Counted from the stretch's first letter, positions 26,786-40,900 are shown. The stretch: DNA of 64,000 nucleotides from Thinopyrum elongatum (GCA_011799875.1 CM022303.1:279392850-279456849), one strand, 5' to 3'. The notes: generated by a model not told the origin, from the letters alone. Numbers and translations are program-made.

Positions 26786-29700
26786 ATGGCTCGTCTACAG
26801 ATCAACATCAATATTGGCTACGGTGACATCTTTGTCCCCGGCCAGCTTTTCGCCTTCGGCAGCATTGTTTTGCATGCCGATCCAACCAGCAATCTAGGCC
26901 GTGTGGAGAATTTCGCTCCAAACCAAGTTATCATGTTCAGAAGCCTGGAGTACACCGCGGATGCTCAAGGAGATCTGGTCCTTTCGGGGTGGACCTCGGA
27001 CCAGCACGCACCCGCTGGCACCATGGCTCCGAAGCCAGATTACGATGGGGGGCTCAGATCCGCTCTCCTCCCAGAGCTGACCATGGAGATAGATATGGTG
27101 GTCAGCACCTCCTGCACAAACACTCAACCCTTGGACGCCTCGATGCCGAGCTTATCTTCAGACCAGGCAACGCCAATTGCTCCACCAGCAACCATTGCAG
27201 TAACTGCTCCTGCCACCAAGGGATCAACCACGGGCGAACAAGAGGCCAACTCCATGTCAATTGGCCCAAAGAAATCATTCCAGATCAGCCCGACCTACGC
27301 CCAGGTCCCGGATACTGAGGAGATCTCACAAATCAATGATGTGCTGGACTGAATCCAAAACATGGCGATCTCATCTGCCATCTACGATCAGATCGAATGT
27401 AAAGCCGAGGATCGGGAAATTTTCATCCCATCCACCACCTACCTAGTCGCCACGGTCGAGGACCTGACTGACATGCTCAACTACGGCTTCGGCGAGGCTG
27501 CCGACATGGACAAAGACATCGGTGACGATTCCGGAGTAGAACCACTCACGGCCATACCCCATAGAGGGAAGTGGGCCGCAACGTCCACCTACGATGTCTA
27601 CATGGTCGATACTCCAAAAGACAAGTCTAAGGAGAAACCTAACGAAAACCCTAAGCGTCACCATTCTAAAAAGCGATCTAAGGGTCACAACGGAAGCAGG
27701 AGTATGACCAGCACTTCAGGCGCCGCCGATAATGGTGCTGCCCCCAAAGCCGGCGAGAACCTAGGAGAGGATAATCAAGCCTCACCCGCCCAACAAAACG
27801 GGCCCACCGGAACACCTGAGGAGGACAACCTCGATGACATGGGCACCTTCAACGACGGATCGGACAAGGATTATATGCCGGAGTCTGAAGACGATGTAAG
27901 CCTCGGACCCGAAGACTTCGTCATACCCATGAACCCGTCCGAACAAGGATGGTTCCAACGGCAGCTAATCGCAACCGCGTGAAGCATGAAAAAGAAGCAG
28001 CAAGAGCTGTATACGCACGAGAATGCGCTCAACGACAAATGGCTAAAAATCCTTACACTCGAACCAGACCTTGAATCCTGAGGCGCGGCCCCCAAATCAT
28101 TCCCAAAGAGGCAGCTGTTACCTGACTTTGATGACGAGGCTGCGGATAATGAGCCACTCGTGCACGACCATGTAGGCCAAGCCGACCGCCCCCTAGAGGG
28201 CGAGATCGGCCAATAGGGGCACCTAAGGCACCCCCTATCAGAACCCGCCCTCACGGCAAGATTGCGGTCGAGCACCCCGAGACCTTTGACATGCGTGATA
28301 AGTTGCAAGCCAATAAAGCTCCTTCCCGATCCATCTACAGGTCACAGAGCCGCGCACCAGCCGGTCTGGACGGCTATGATGCTTGGCTGGACAGACACAA
28401 AAGGGCTCGGGAGCAGATCCGAGCTAGGGCAATGACTCATGCCCAACCAGACGCGGCTCATTTTCGAGGGCCCGTGCACCCCGTATGTTTTACAGATGAG
28501 GCGAGGGAGCACCAATTCCTAGAAGGATTCAAACCCATCAATACTGATCAATACGATGGGACAACTGACCCAACGATATGGGTAGAGGACGTCCTTCTCC
28601 ACATCCACAAGGCCCGAGGAGATGACGTCCACGCCATAAAATACCTGCCCATCAAGCTCAAAGGGCCTGCAAGGCAGTGGCTACACAACCTCCCTCCAAA
28701 CTCCATTGGAAGCTGGGAGGAGCTCGAGGAGGCTTTTCGGGCAAACTTCCAGGGCACTTATGTTCGGTCCCCAGATGCCGACGACCTTAGCCATATAGTC
28801 CAAAAGGAGGGCAATCAGCTCAGAAATTCTAGAATCAGTTCCTGACCAAGAAGAACTAGATCATCGACTGTCCCAATGCAGAGGCCCTCACATCATTCAA
28901 GCAAAACATCCAGAATGAATGGCTCACCCATCAGCTCAGAAAGGACAAGCCGAGAACCATGGCAGCCCTTACCTCCTTGATGACCCGCTTTTGCGCGGGC
29001 GAGGACAGCTCGTTGGCCCGCAACTCCCATAGGAGCGATGCCGGCACCTCAGAAGCACGTGAGGGCAATGGAAAGTCTAGGCATAATAGAAACAAGCGCC
29101 AAAATCAGAACAGCGGCAGCGACACCGACACCGAGGACCCAGCAGTTAATGCAGGGTTCAGTGGTCCACGAGCTAAGAAGAGGCCCTTCAAAGGGAACAA
29201 GGATGACCCCCGGTGCATTGGATTGGATACTTGATAGATCCTGGCAGATTCACGGCACCGCTGACAAGCCCGCCAACCACACCAATCGACATTCTTGGGT
29301 GTTTAAATAGGCCGACAAAGCAGTATCCGAGGAGTCCAACAAAAGCCGCTCTCGAAGTGACGACGAGGACTAACCGCACTGGCCCAACAATGGCGGCCAA
29401 AAGCAGTTTCCCTGCGATGTCAAAGACGTTAACATGATCTACGCCACGCATGTTCCCAACAAGGAGCAGAAGCGTCCACTTCGGGATGTCTACCCCTTGG
29501 AGCCTGTAGCCCCAAAATTCAACCCGTGGTTGGCTTGCTTGATCACTTTTGACAAAAAGGACCACCCGACCAGTATCCGTCATGGCAGGTCGGCAGCTCT
29601 GGTCCTAGACCGCATTGTCGATGGGTTTCACCTAACCCGCATCCTCATGGATGGTGGAAGTAGCCTGAACCTGATCTATGCTTACACGATCAGGAAGATG

Positions 29701-29918
29701 GACATTGATTCGTTAAGAATTCAGCCCAGTAACACCACTTTTAAGGGTGTCATCCCCAGCATAGAGGCCCGATGCACAGGCACTGTAACACTGGAAGTTG
29801 TTTTCGGCTCCCCTGACAATTTCCAAAGTGAAGACTTGATCTTTGATATAGTCCCCTTTCACAGTGGCTATCATGCATTGCTCAGTCATACTATATTCGC
29901 CCGCTTTAACACGGTACT
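26786..29918 (+). pseudogene. gag-protease of element 4, 5' part
   Basis: ATG 26786 (MARLQININIGYGDIFVPGQL) parallels the N-terminus of the element A protein. Stops occur at TGA 27350-27352, TGA 27980-27982 and TGA near 28079, with a frame change before 28291. The capsid-like domain is at 28460-28830 (VCFTDEAREHQFLEGFKPIN to DADDLSHIV). There is a further stop after 28840 and more shifts to 29434. The protease region (29434-29918) has LMDGGSSLNLIY, with Gly where A has Ser. It is cut after codon phase GTA-CT at 29918 by element 3. Confidence 0.82.
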
Positions 29919-30452
29919 TGTTGGGGATATAACTATTGGGTATGACCCGCCCAGGAGGGGCCGGGTCATGCCACTGGCGGCTCATGATGAGAAGCCCAGG
30001 AAGATGTGAAGATGGCGGTCCATAGAGCAAGCTTATTGAAGGCCCAAGACCCGGGGGCGACTTAAGGCCCATGGGTATGAACCGCCATTTGTTTAACTTA
30101 TATAGTAAGGCAAGTTTAGTTGGTTACCGAGCCGGACACGTAGTGTATGGGCCGGCCGGGACTCTGTAAGCCGCCGGGCATCAACCTGTGTATATAAAGG
30201 GGTGACCCGGCGGCGGGTTAACTCAAGGAACAACCAATCGAGAACTAGATCAAGCGTATTCGCTCCCTGGTAATCGAAACCCAAGCAATACAACCTAAAG
30301 CAGGAGTAGGCTTTTACCTCGTTGAGAGGGGCCGAACCTGGGTAAATTCTCTATGTCCTTTGTCCCGTTTAACCCCTTCAAGCTAACCTAGTTGCGATGG
30401 CTCCACACCTAAGTCCTTTTGCTAGGGCATCTGCCATGTTAAGTCCAGGAGA
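29919..30452 (+). repeat. 5' LTR of element 3
   Basis: TGTTGGGGATATAACTATTG...; TATATAAAGG at 30191-30200 and the cross-family block at 30300-30346. The last bases have changed (GGAGA against CGACA in the 3' LTR). Confidence 0.93.
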
Positions 30453-30453
30453 G

Positions 30454-30473
30454 TTGGCGCCCACCATGGGGCC
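30454..30473 (+). other. Primer-binding site of element 3
   Basis: TTGGCGCCCACCATGGGGCC follows the LTR and resembles the TGGCGCCCAACGTGGGG type used with tRNA-Lys. It contains the first gag ATG. Confidence 0.65.
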
Positions 30474-33400
30474 AGCGCATGGTGGTTTTGAGTTCTTGGA
30501 GGGCAACTTCACAGGGATCAAGGGGTACGCTATTGGCCGGATGACCAAGAGTCATCGCGGCAAGCTCTACATCGACGATGCAGGCTGGGGCCCCGAGGCC
30601 GGTTCAATCGAGTACGGGTACCGGGTCCCCTTCGGCGGAATCCATGTCTTCATTGGCAAGATTGGTGAGTCGGAGCCTGAGCCGGACGCCTGCACCGACA
30701 TCGTTGAGATGGCTCAGCGCGCATGACCCGCCAAGGTTCAAACCGCCGCGAAGAGTGCCTTTGTTGGTGTCATCCATGGCATGGTTCTTGAGGAAGGATC
30801 TGAGTCCAGGGGAGAGACAGTAATTTACTCTGATGGTGAATCCTCAACTGGTGAGACCGATTCGATGTATCAATTGCAAGATGGCAGGCTTGGGGGCTGT
30901 TCCGATGGTGACAGTATTCCGGACCCCTACGAGCCGCCGAACAGGGTCGCAATCTTCATGGCTGGCACACAACCGATGCTTGGTTCGATGACTGCTGCGG
31001 CTATGACCTCCAGCTCCACGGCGGCAGCGATGGCTGGTGCCAGTGGCTCTGCGCGCCCGCCGGCTCAGGTTTCGACCGAGCTGTTGGATGCTTTGGTGAC
31101 TTTAATGGGAGCAGAGGTAACCCCGGAGACTCAAGAACAGCACAAAGTGGATGTCGCGAAGCTACGAGATGAGATAGCCCAGGCCAAGGAAGAGCTTGCT
31201 GTTGAGAATGCTAGGATGGCGATAGAGCGAGCTGCCTTGGACGCGCAATCACAACGGATTCAGGCAGAATCGTTCCGGCTCACTTTGGATCAAAACGCTT
31301 CAAACGCTGTTATGAGGAGGAGGCACCAGACCCGTCTGCCCACGGAGTATGAGGCTAGGAACCTTTTCAACACGCCTGGGGCAGGGACCAATGATCCGCC
31401 CGTGGTAAACCGGGACGTTGAGACACCCGTGACCGGAGCACCGGTTCAGCCACGTGCGGTGGACCCGCCTCGCTTAAATTTGACTCCGCCTCAGCATGTT
31501 TCGACACCGCCGGGTCATTATTCTAACCCTCTAGACAATATGATCGCTGCGGCTACGCGACTGGCGGCTGTTCCCGTTGAAGGCGAGTCTCCAGCTACAA
31601 TGGAGATACGGAGGGCCGGAGAGCTTCTTCAGACAGCGGTGGCTCAACAGGCGGCTTATTCGTACAACCGCGAATGGATTCATTCAACCCCTCATCCAAG
31701 CCGGAGTTATAGCAGGCATATTGACTCGCCAGCAGTTTCAAGTAGTGAATGGCACCATAACCAGCCCCGTAGGCGTGACTCGCCGCGTGGTGGTAACGAT
31801 GTCCAGGCCTTGGTGGATCAGGGCAGGGCGCGTCGGGAGGCTGAGCTGGCGGCTCAGTTGGCGGCTCAACAACAATCTCCGGTTTACCCATTGGCGTCCG
31901 TAGAGGCAGGAGTGACCTCTAGAACCCTTGGTGTGCCATGTTTAGTGCCGGCTATACGTAATGAGCGCTTGCCTAAGGATTTCAAGGGCCCCCGCAAGGT
32001 ACCTAATTACACTGCGGATCAGCCCCCAGAGGCCTGGATTGAGAGCTATGAGATGGCCATGGAGATGTTGGATGTTAATGATGCTGCGTGTGCTAAATAC
32101 TTCACCATGATGTTGCATGGGCCGGCACACACTTGGCTAAAAGGATTGCCCCCTAACTCCATCAGGTCATGGGCTGAATTAAAGACGCGTTTTATCCAAA
32201 ATTTCAAAGACACGTGCAAGCAGCCTATGCCGATTCTTGATTTAGATTCTTGCGTCCAGGGTGAGGGCGAGTCAACAACCAATTGGGTGCGCCAGATCTC
32301 GGCCGTTATCCACTCATCGGACAGTATCAACGCCGGTTCAGCCGTCCTGATGTTGGAAAAGAACCGCTGTTTCCTTCCCCTTAAGCAGAAGCTGGGGCGG
32401 CTTAAGCGCCACTGCAACAATATGGGGGAGCTCATGGCGGCTCTCATCAAATACGCCGACTCTGATAGTACTAAGGACCCTGAGTCTGATGAGGAGAAGG
32501 TTGGCAAGGGAAAGAAGAATGGCAATGCAAAGGGATAGCAGCATAATTCGGCGGGTCAAGGTAATGGCAAGCGCAAACAGATGGACGGCGGTTCAGATTT
32601 TGTGGCTAATACCAATACGCAGAATAATAATCAGCGTTGCAAGGGGAAGTCATCAGTGCCCCGATTTGGCGGGCCGAAGTTCAACCTTGAGGCGATGATG
32701 AATCAGCCTTGCCCAAAGCACGGTACGCAAGAGAAGCCGGCCAGTCATCTATGGAAAGATTGCTTCATCATGAGGGAGTATAGAAATTCCAGTTTTTTCC
32801 AGAACAATCATGGCCCGCATGGCGGGTCAGGATCCGGCTCTCACAGACCTGGCTTTGGAGGTGGCGGCTCAAGCTCAGGTTTTCAGGGCCAAGGCAGTCA
32901 AGGTGGTTTTAATCAGCAACCTAGTCAAGGGAATCAGCAGCAGCAGACCGGTTATCAGAGTAATCCGAAGCAGCTGAATAGTGGTTAGTATCATGTGTTT
33001 ACCACGAGTCTATGCAAACGAGACCAGAAGATTCGTAAGCGGGCGGTGAATGCAGTTGAGCCGGCAGTCCCTCGATACTTACAATGGTCTGAACATCCTA
33101 TTGTATGGAGCCGTGAGGATCACCCGCCCCGGATTGATAACCCGGGTCAATTGGCTTTAGTGGTTGCTCCTCAGGTTGGAGGGTATATGTTCACCAAGGT
33201 GCTCATGGATGGAGGCAGCAGCATCAATATCCTTTATTATGATACTTTCCGCCGTATGAATTTGACTGACAAAGATCTTAAGCCGTCTTCTACTGTTTTT
33301 CATGGGGTGGTGTCTGGTAAGTCGGCGTATCCTGTGGGTAAGATAGCTTTGGAAGTGGCCTTTGGTGATGACAGTGATTACAGAGCTGAAACATTGACCT

Positions 33401-33785
33401 TTGAAGTAGTCAAGATCAAGAGTCCTTATCACGCCTTGTTTGGACGGCCGGCTTATGCTAAATTTATGGCACGACCTTGTTATGTTTATCTGCAGCTTAA
33501 AATGCCAGGTCGCAAGGGTACCATCACAGTGCTGGAAACAGGAAGATAGCTTTGGAGTGTGAAGAGGGTGATGCTGCTTATGCTGAGTCTGCTTGTGCAA
33601 TAGAGGAATTGAAGTTCTACAAAGATAATGTTGACCCGACGGATATGCCCCCCTTGAAGAAGCCAACCACAGAGCATGACCCCTTGTTGAAATTTAAGTC
33701 GGCCGATGACACTAAACTGGTTGACTTTGTTCCTGGCGACTCATCTAAGCAGTTCAGTATCAGTGCTAATATGGATCTGAAATAG
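30466..33785 (+). pseudogene. gag-protease of element 3
   Basis: One frame from ATG 30466 (MGPAHGGFEFLEG) is broken by TGA 30724-30726, TAG 32536-32538 and TAG 32986-32988. It shifts by one base near 33530, and ends at the conserved TAG 33783-33785. A coiled-coil-like stretch (EAKLRDEIAQAKEELAVENA-type) lies near 31140-31280. The capsid-like gag region is at about 31950-32480 (LPKDFKGPRKVPNYTADQPPEAW to LIKYADS). A Gly/Gln/Ser-rich tail with a C-x2-H cluster (CPKHGTQEKPASHLWKDC) follows. The protease has LMDGGSSINILY (about 33204). Several stops could be CAG/CGA decays. Confidence 0.87.
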
Positions 33786-33797
33786 GAAAGCGCGCTC
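33780..33797 (+). promoter_or_regulatory. Conserved UAG context between protease and RT, element 3
   Basis: The same 18 bases, AAATAGGAAAGCGCGCTC, as in elements 1 and 2. Bases on either side differ between the families. Confidence 0.5.
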
Positions 33798-34089
33798 ATC
33801 GAGTTCATCCGTGAGAACCGGGACATCTTTGCATGGAAGCCTTCAGACATGCCAGGTGTACCAAGGGAACTCGCTGAGCACACTCTCAATGTTGATCCGA
33901 AGTAAGCCGATCAAGCAATTCCTTCATCGTTTTAATGAAGAGAGGCGCAAGGCCATTTGTGAAGAAGTGGCCCGGCTCTTGGCGGTTGGGTTTATTATTG
34001 AAGTTTTTCACCCTGAGTGGTTGGCTAACCCGGTGCTGGTACTTAAGAAGAATGGCACTTGGCGTATGTGAGTGGATTACACAGACCTT
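33786..34089 (+). pseudogene. RT N-terminal part of element 3
   Basis: It continues from the conserved TAG as ESALIEFIRENRDIFAWKPSDMPGVPREL, the usual Tat-lineage start of RT. It shifts frame near 33900, reads FHPEWLANPVLVLKKNGTWRM, meets TGA 34069-34071, then VDYTDL. Element 2 is inserted exactly after this TDL, and NKA follows at 47440. Confidence 0.85.
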
Positions 34090-34978
34090 TGTCGGTGTAC
34101 TAAGTATTGGGCCACTAGTACCCCTTACTTGTGCACGGGCAGTTGTAGCCATCCTCGCGGCAAGGCTTGCCGGGATCAGCTCGAGGTCGATTTAAGTCAT
34201 CAAGGAAATCATCAAGTCAGAGATCTGAGAATCAGCAAATAAGCAAAGCTGGAAATCGAAGGCCAGCTTCCCCGGCAAGATCCTTGCCGGGATGGCCCGT
34301 GGAGCCCGGCAAGCCTCGGCGCCCGGCAAGGCTTGGTTCCCAGCAAAGCTTGGTGCCCGGCAAGCCCTGGCGCCCGGTAAGGCTTGGTGCCCGGCAAGGA
34401 TCGGCGCCTGGCGAGATTCCACCACTGTGCCACCGCTTCGGCACAGTAACAAGTCTGACATTCTGGCTCCTTCCCTGGATGCGTGGCAACGCGCCAGTGG
34501 AGGAGAGCTTAAGCGGTGCTGATGGGATGGCCCCTTTTTCCATCCCCAAGAAAGTGAGGACACCTAAACGGACACCTCACGGTGCATTAAATGCGCTTGT
34601 CCTAATCCGTCAGGGGTTAGGTATGATACCCTGTAGCTACTTTACACCTTGATGTATGTACATTTTGCCACTGTGGAGACCCCTTTGAGCATATAAAAGG
34701 AGGCCCAAGGCAACTGCTACAGAGGAGGAGAACTTCTGGCCCATTCTGCATGCGTAGCTGCTCTTTGAATGTACTATTCATTGCGAGCGCTCCTGAAGGC
34801 TGGGCTCAAGAACATCAATAAGAACACAAAGCAGGAGTAGGGTTTTACGCTGATCAGCGGCTCGAACCTGGGTAAAAACTTCACGCGTCGATCACCGGTT
34901 CTGCTCTTTGCGTGTACCTCTCCCCCCGCCGAATCATAAAGGGGTCTCTCGGGATCCCATAGGTGTCGTGCCCCGACA
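34090..34978 (+). repeat. 5' LTR of element 2
   Basis: 889 bp with TATAAAAG at 34692-34699, the cross-family block at about 34829-34874, and the full GCCCGGCAAG repeat run. Confidence 0.95.
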
Positions 34979-35053
34979 TCTTTGGCGCGCCAGGTAGGGG
35001 GATTGAAGGTTGCATGAACCTGATCTGGTGGTCGACGCCCTAGTTCCTTCATC

Positions 35054-37948
35054 ATGCCGCCCAAGAAGAAGAACATCGCGACAGCACAACCGTCCGGGTC
35101 CGTTTTGCCCGCGCCTTCGCAGACAGGCGATGGTGTGGGTGCAGAAGGAAGAGGACTGGAACCCCCGCGGCGTTCTGGTGATCCAAGCCAAGCGAGCGGT
35201 ATCGTTCGCAGTGGCAGTGGTAACTTGCGCGCCGCTGGATCTAGAGATGGCGTTGTGTTGCCTACGGGTGGCACAACAAACTCTAGGGATCAAAGAGCGC
35301 CTGCTAGAGCTCCCGCGCCGCCGCGAGCCTCGCAACCTGCCCAGGTTGTGCGAGACAAGCGACATCATGGCGCTGGTGGTTCGGGGCGTCCCTACGAAAA
35401 GGTTTCTGCGCATAGATCCCAAGATGCGCGGGACCAGCATGCACACCGAGCTGCCGGCGAAGGTGGCGCGCGGTCGCGTGACCGTGGCAGTGCTCCTTCT
35501 AACTTGGTTAGGAGTCAGAGCACCTCACGTACTTCGCACCTGTCGCCGCCACCTACGCCAGCGGAAGCCTTTGCACGTGCGCAGCTGCTCCTCGATTTTC
35601 CTCCCGCCTCGGAGAAGATGGAGGAGTGGCGAGCTACTATCCAGAGCCTTATCGGCTTCGCTAATAAGGATGGACCGCAAGAGGCAGGGCCCTCTCAGCG
35701 GAAGCCCATCGATCCGATGCGAGCCGGTGGAGAGAAAACCGGAGGTGGTGCAACTACAGTGCACTCTCCTCCACGACATCAGCGGCGGCCGACGACTCAG
35801 CAAGTCGACCGCCATGAAGAAGTTTCCACGGCGTCGTCCGATCCGCGGATGCGCCGTGATCAGCGTCTGGTTCTCCAGGAACGAGGCAAGGAGGACGCTC
35901 GAACAACCATCGAGCAGCGACGGGAAGCGCGCTATCAGTCTGATAAGTGCGCGGGGCCAGTTGTCGACGAGCCCGCGCCAGGGAACGTAGGAGACTTGCC
36001 TTACGAGGTGGGACCTCCAGCGTTTACCCGTGAGCTGCGGCAAGTCCAGTGGCCCAATCTCCGAACCTTCAAGCCAGAGGTCCCGGAGAAATATGACGGC
36101 AAGACCCTTCCCTCGGAGTTCCTGAGCATCTACACCATTGCGGTGCAAGCTGCCGGGGGCCGAGATGACAAGATACTCGCCAACTTCTCCCCGTTGGTGC
36201 TCAAACCCAACGTCAGGTCGTGGTTGATGCATCTGCCGGAGGATTCTATTTCTTGCTGGTCAGATCTGTGCCATCAGTTTGTTGGCGCCTTTGTTGGAGG
36301 CCACCAAGCTCCTGGCCAAGAAAGTGATTTGCACATCATCCCTCAGAGGGAGGGCGAGTCCCTGCGCAAGTTTATGTAGAGATTCAGCCGGGTGCAATAC
36401 AATATTCCTGATGTTCATCCTGCCGCTGTCATTAGCGCGTTCCATCAGAACGTGCGTAACCGCAGGATGTGGGAAGAGCTGGCAATGAACAAAGTCAGGA
36501 GTATTGCCCAGCTTTACACTTTGGCCGACAAGTGTGCTCGAGCTGAAGAGGAGAGAAAACTCCCCGGTGAAGCTGTTGGTGCGACAGGCGACTCAGAAGA
36601 AGAAGATGCCGCGGCTCCGTCAAGGAAAGGCCGGCGGCGGAATAGGAAGCGCGGAGGCAAGGCCGTGCTTGCCGTCAAGGAATCCGGCAACCCCGACGCC
36701 GCCAAGAAGGCCAAGGTTAGCGCCCTCAGCAAGGATCTTGCAGGGTGCCCTTCCTGTCAGGCCTTGGCGGCTGCCGACAAGTCGGAGAACTCCGGCAAGC
36801 AATACTGCAAGATCCATCGCACTAAGGGCCACGATCTCCAGGACTGCCGGCAAGTTGAGCAGCTTGCCGAGAAGCAGAAGGCCGAATATGAGAGGCGAGA
36901 CAAGGAGAAGGCCCAAGATGGTACTGAGGGGTCCGGCAAGAAACGCGGTGGCCGAGGGGGTCGCCGCGGCAAGGCCAAACAGCAGAAGGATCGGCCCGCT
37001 CGGGGCCGAGATAAAGAAAGAGACGATGATGAAGAAGATGACGAATCCAGTGAGCAGGAATTCCAGAAGGCTATGGAGGCTATGTGCATTGATGGGGGTG
37101 CCTCGCTGCATTCTTCCCACCACCAACTTAAACAGTGGGTGCGGGAGGTTAATGCGGCAGAGCCATCCCCCGATGCTTGTAGGCCTCTGAAGTGGTCCAG
37201 CACGCCTATCATCTTTGACGCCGAGGATCACCTTGATCGCACAACTGCGGTCGGGTGTTTGCCATTGTTGGTTTCCCCGACAATTCGCAACCTCAAGGTG
37301 ACGAAGATGTTAGTTGACGGCGGGGCCGGCCTAAACTTAATATCACCAGACGTGCTCACAAAGCTTCAGATTCCGGACGAAGACCTCGAGGAAACGGGTA
37401 CGTTTCAAGGGGTCAACCCGGGAAGAACCCAGCCTAAGGGCAAGATCACGCTGCCGGTAACATTTGGCAGCGAGCTTAACTTCAGGACCGAAAAGGTGGT
37501 GTTTGATGTCGCCAAGATCCCCATGTCATACAATGGGATCCTTGGTCGGCCAGCGCTGGCTAAGTTCATGGCGGCATCACACTACGCATACAACGTCTTG
37601 AAGATGCCTGGGCCGTTGAGCGTCATCACTATCCATTCCGACAAGAAGGATGCGCTCATCTGTGCCGACCAACTTTACCGGGAAGCAGTTGCAGCACCTG
37701 CCATCAAGGCATCTGCTCCTGCCGCTGGGACTCCCGGGGGGAAGAAGAAGACCGGCAGGAACCTTGGCGCCAACTCCGGCAAGCGCACTCCCTCGGAGTG
37801 CTGCGCTTCCGTCGAGGACGCACCAGAGAGTTCCACTGGCAAGAACAAGAAGTCCAAGGCTGCCCCACCGGAAACTAAGAAGGTGCCTGCCAGGGAGGAC
37901 AGAACGGGGGGAACTTTCACCATAAGTTCCACCCTAGATGACAAATAG
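35054..37948 (+). pseudogene. gag-protease of element 2
   Basis: ATG 35054 (MPPKKKN). It is one frame to the conserved TAG 37946-37948, broken only by TAG 36377-36379 where element 1 has CAG. It has the capsid-like gag region and the knuckle CKIHRTKGHDLQDC. Protease is LVDGGAGLNLIS. The three sites that are TAG in element 1 (7143, 7260, 7368) read CAG here, so the two copies together show that the ancestral frame was open. A 326-codon alternative frame (35010-35990) overlaps the low-complexity N-terminal third. Confidence 0.9.
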
Positions 37949-40900
37949 GAAAGCGCGCTCGTTGCTTTCCTGCGGGCGAATGTCGATGTGTTTGCATGGC
38001 AACCGTCTGACATCCCTGGCGTTCCCAGGAAGGTAATTGAGCACCACCTTGCTGTCTGTCCTCATGCGCGGCCCGTCAAGCAAAGGGTGAGGAAACAGGC
38101 CTTGGAGCGGCAAGAATTCATTGCCGAAGAAATTAAGAAGCTGGAGGCGGCAGGACTGGTCAAAGGAGTGATTCATCCAACCTGGCTGGCCAATCCGGTT
38201 GTAGTGCGGAAAGCGAACGGGAAATGGAGGCTTTGTATCGATTACACAGGTATCAATAAAGCTTGTCCAAAAGATCCTTTTCCCTTGCCGCGCATCGACC
38301 AGATTGTGGATGCCACCGCTGGTTGTGATCTCCTGTCCTTCCTTGATGCCTATTCAGGGTATCATCAGATTTTTATGGCAAAGGAAGATGAAAAGAAGAC
38401 CGCCTTTATCACCCCATGTGGTACGTATTGTTTTATACGAATGCCTTTCGGGTTGAAAAGTGCTGATTCAACATTTGCCACAGTAATCCAGATTGGTTTT
38501 GAGCCACAACTCCATAGAAATATGGAGGCGTATATGGATGATATAGTGGTCAAAACTAAGGATAAAGCAACGCTCATTCAAGACTTAGAAGAAACATTTG
38601 CAAACTTGCGCAAGATCAACTTGAAGCTCAATCCTGAGAAGTGCGTGTTCGGTGCTCCTTCCGGCAAGCTCCTCGGATTCTTTGTATCTTGCCGGGGAAT
38701 CGAAGCGAACCCCGACAAGATCAAAGCCATTGAGCAAATTGAAGCGCCGAGACGCATCAAGGATGTGCGTTGTCTTGCCGGCCGTGTTGCTACTCTAAGC
38801 AGGTTTATTTCCAAATCTGCTGAGCGCGCCCTGCCCTTCTTCAAAATTTTGAAGAAGGCAGGTCCAATGAAATGGACTCCGGAAGCAGAGGCGGCACTGC
38901 AAGGTTTGAAGAAATACCTTTCTTCTCCGCCGACGCTAGTCGCACCTAAACCACAAGAGCCGTTGCTGCTGTATCTGGCGGCAACAAATCAAGTGGTTAG
39001 TGCTGCGCTGGTGGCGCAGAGGGAAGCTGATGAGGAGGCAACATCAGCGGCAGGACCGCCAAGTGACGCGGCAAGATCTTCCCCGGCGAGGGATGATCCC
39101 GGCAAGACAGGATCTGCGCAAACAGAAGAGCCCGTACAGAAGAAAAAGGTGGTGCAGCGCCCAGTTTATTTTGTTAGCTCCCTGTTACAAGGGGCTAGAT
39201 CAAGATATTCTGGTGTGCAAAAGTTGCTTTTCGGCCTCCTTATGGCCTCAAGAAAGCTGCGCCATTATTTTCAAGCACATGAGATCACCGTCATCACTCG
39301 CTTTCCGTTGCAACGGATTTTGCAAAATCCGGAGGCAACCGGCAGGATCGTGGAGTGGGCGTTGGAGCTGTCCAGCTTTGGTCTTAAGTTTGAAAGTACT
39401 TCCACAATTCAGAGTAGGGCCTTGGCGGAGTTCATTGCAGAATGGACCCCGACGCCGGACGAAGAAGTTCAAGAAACAAGTCTCCCCGGAAAAGAAATCG
39501 ATCAGCAATGGGTTATGTACTTTGACGGGGCTTTTTCGCTGCAAGGCGCTGGTGCTGGTGTGCTGTTTGTCGCACCCATCGGAGAGCACCTCAAGTACGT
39601 AGTCCAAATGCATTTTCCCCGGGAGAGTTCAACCAACAACACTGCAGAGTACGAAGGTTTGCTTGCCGGTCTTAGGATCGCGGCAGACCTTGGTATCAAA
39701 AAGCTCATTATCAAAGGTGATTCACAGCTTGTCATCAGGCAGGTCAACAAGAACTATCAAAGTCCGTTGATGCAAGCCTACGTAGATGAAGTGAGGAAAT
39801 TGGAAGAGCGCTTTGACGGTCTGCAGATGGAGCACGTTCCTCGTGCCGAGAACAGCGTTGCTGACGACCTGTCAAAGCGTGCTGCCCTCAAGTTGCCTGT
39901 GGAACCAGGAACTTTTGTGCTCCAATTGACTCAACCATCCGTGGCGCCATCGACGCGGCAAGAAAAGAGAAGAAAGTTGAACTCTGGCCAGTACTTCCCG
40001 GCAGAGCTCCCCGGAGCCGCCGGCAAGGAAGTTGCCGGGATCGACACGCCTGCTGGGGAACAACAGGCTCCGGCAGGCCTCAGGCCCTTGCTGTCGAGAC
40101 AAACGTCCCCCCGGCGGAGGAGATGCCTTTAGTCCTTGCCGTCGAGCCTCAGGCTCCAGCATGGGCGCAGCACATTGTCCATTTCCTTCAGACAGGTGAA
40201 CTCCCTGAGGAACAAGAAGAAGCGGAGAGAGTAGCCTGTCGGTCTGTTATGTACAAGTTCGTCGATGACGTCCTGTACAGAAAGAGACCAAACGGTGTGA
40301 AATTGAAGTGCATTCCTCGGGAGGATGGACTAGAGCTGTTGGCAGAGATACATGGGGGCATGTGTGGCTCTCACATAGGGTCAAGAGCACTTGCCGGGAA
40401 AGCATTCCGGCAAGGTTTCTTTTGGCCCACCGCCCTCCAGGATGCGACTGCACTAGTAACCAGGTGTGAAGTGTGCCAGTTTCATTCGAAGAAATTACAT
40501 CAGCCAGCTCAAGCTCTTCAAACAATCCCTCTCTCCTGGCCATTTTCGGTCTGGGGGCTCGACATACTGGGCCCCTTCCCCCGTGCTGCCGGGGGCTTTG
40601 AGTACTTGTACGTTGCTATCGACAAGTTCACAAAGTGGCCGGAGGTGGAAGCAGTGAGGAAGGTGACAGCGCAGTCGGCTGTCAAGTTCTTCAAAGGAAT
40701 TGTTTGCCGTTTCGGTGTGCCTAACAGGATCATCACCGACAACGGCACGCAGTTCACAAGTCGCACCTTCATGCAATACGTCCAAGACCTTGGCCGCAAG
40801 ATTTTTTTTGCCTCTGTTGCTCACCCGAGAAGCAACGGCCAAGCGGAGAGGGCCAATGCTGAAGTGCTGCGCGATCTCAGGACCAGAACTTTTGACAGGC

